Source: an uncultured Duncaniella sp. (GTDB taxonomy: Bacteria > Bacteroidota > Bacteroidia > Bacteroidales > Muribaculaceae). From it: a stretch of DNA of 64,000 nucleotides. Both the position numbers and the translations under genes were made by a program. The stretch is taken from contig CAJTMH010000008.1 of NCBI GenBank assembly GCA_910577255.1, forward strand, positions 1 through 64,000, in the 5' to 3' direction. Below the pieces are notes generated by a model, which did not search any database, was not told the origin of the DNA, and saw nothing but the letters and a program-made list of their open reading frames with translations. Positions within the stretch are counted from its first letter, which is position 1, and every line of letters begins with the position of its first letter. This document shows, piece by piece, positions 63,917 through 64,000 of this stretch.

Positions 63917-64000
63917 TTTCCCCATTTATAGCCATTCTTTCCCAAATTAAGACAATACTTTCCGAAGTTTACGGCATTTCTTCCCCAATAATTCTTATTT
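63917..64000. repeat. four degenerate 21-bp tandem repeats at the right edge
   Basis: Units begin at 63917, 63938, 63959 and 63980, each starting TTTCCCCA, TTTCCCAA, TTTCCGAA and CTTCCCCA, with a conserved T at position 10 and AT at 18-19. The 21-bp period equals two helical turns, so repeats would present the same DNA face. The array reaches the last base and probably continues. It could be an iteron-type origin, a terminase-binding (pac) site or part of a promoter cluster. Confidence 0.5.

Noticed and set aside
1..64000. CRISPR arrays, rRNA genes, insertion sequences
   Set aside because: I found no regularly spaced identical repeats with unique spacers, no rRNA and no transposase.

Overview
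The window is a large piece, probably most, of a temperate tailed-phage genome (prophage or phage contig) from a gut-type Bacteroidota host. Its promoters have the Bacteroidales -7 box TAnnTTTG instead of sigma-70 boxes. The gene set (HU, RecT, Lin1244/DUF4373-type replication protein, DUF6808-like protein, Bacteroides-type fibre) is also typical of Bacteroidales phages. The portal, the beta-propeller-like hub candidate, the ejection-type proteins and the absence of sheath or tape-measure genes suggest a short-tailed (podovirus-like) virion. No integrase or transposase lies inside the window, so the genome probably continues past one or both edges.

Layout. (1) 1-1.5 kb: leftward immunity segment with an HTH/coiled-coil repressor and three GGTANTACC operators; two of them sit inside a rightward early promoter. 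(2) 1.5-15.3 kb, + strand: tightly packed early genes. These comprise small regulators, tRNA-Gln(UUG), RecT and a RecE-like nuclease, a PP-loop PAPS-reductase-like enzyme, an SNF2 helicase, HU, a DUF1064 nuclease, a replication protein with a DnaC-like loader, an orphan methyltransferase and a C5-cytosine methyltransferase. (3) 15.3-18 kb: a large structural protein ending at a terminator shared with convergent genes. (4) 18.1-22 kb, - strand: three related small proteins, a DUF6808-like protein, an Acb2/Tad1-like anti-defence protein and a lysis cassette (amidase, holin, membrane protein). (5) 22.1-33.5 kb, - strand: a diversity-generating retroelement (reverse transcriptase, template repeat, variable repeat) with a HigBA/RelE-type toxin-antitoxin operon between the two repeats, and a 2775-residue tail fibre carrying the variable repeat. 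(6) 33.5-37.4 kb, - strand: connector, head, major capsid and scaffold genes, plus an unlisted 52-residue gene that copies the capsid N-terminus. (7) 37.5-40.1 kb, + strand: putative small and large terminase. (8) 40.1-63.4 kb, - strand: portal, a 6423-residue polyvalent protein and three probable ejection proteins. (9) 63.4-64 kb, + strand: a second terminase-small-like gene, a terminator and four 21-bp repeats running off the right edge.

How it fits together. The repressor probably shuts the early promoter. After induction the early block replicates, recombines and methylates the DNA. The structural blocks are launched from at least five promoters sharing an element not explained by the host consensus (CAAAAGATAA, exactly 24 bp, TAnCTTTG), which suggests a phage-specific late activator. 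The retroelement diversifies the fibre tip. The giant polyvalent protein probably enters the cell with the DNA and, with the methylases and the Acb2-like protein, protects the incoming genome.

The most notable observations are these: the variable repeat differs from its template at 14 adenines and has one deleted base that throws the fibre C-terminus out of its conserved frame; the toxin-antitoxin operon lies within the retroelement and may drive the template RNA; the 19.3-kb polyvalent gene; the shared late promoter; and the capsid N-terminus mini-gene.
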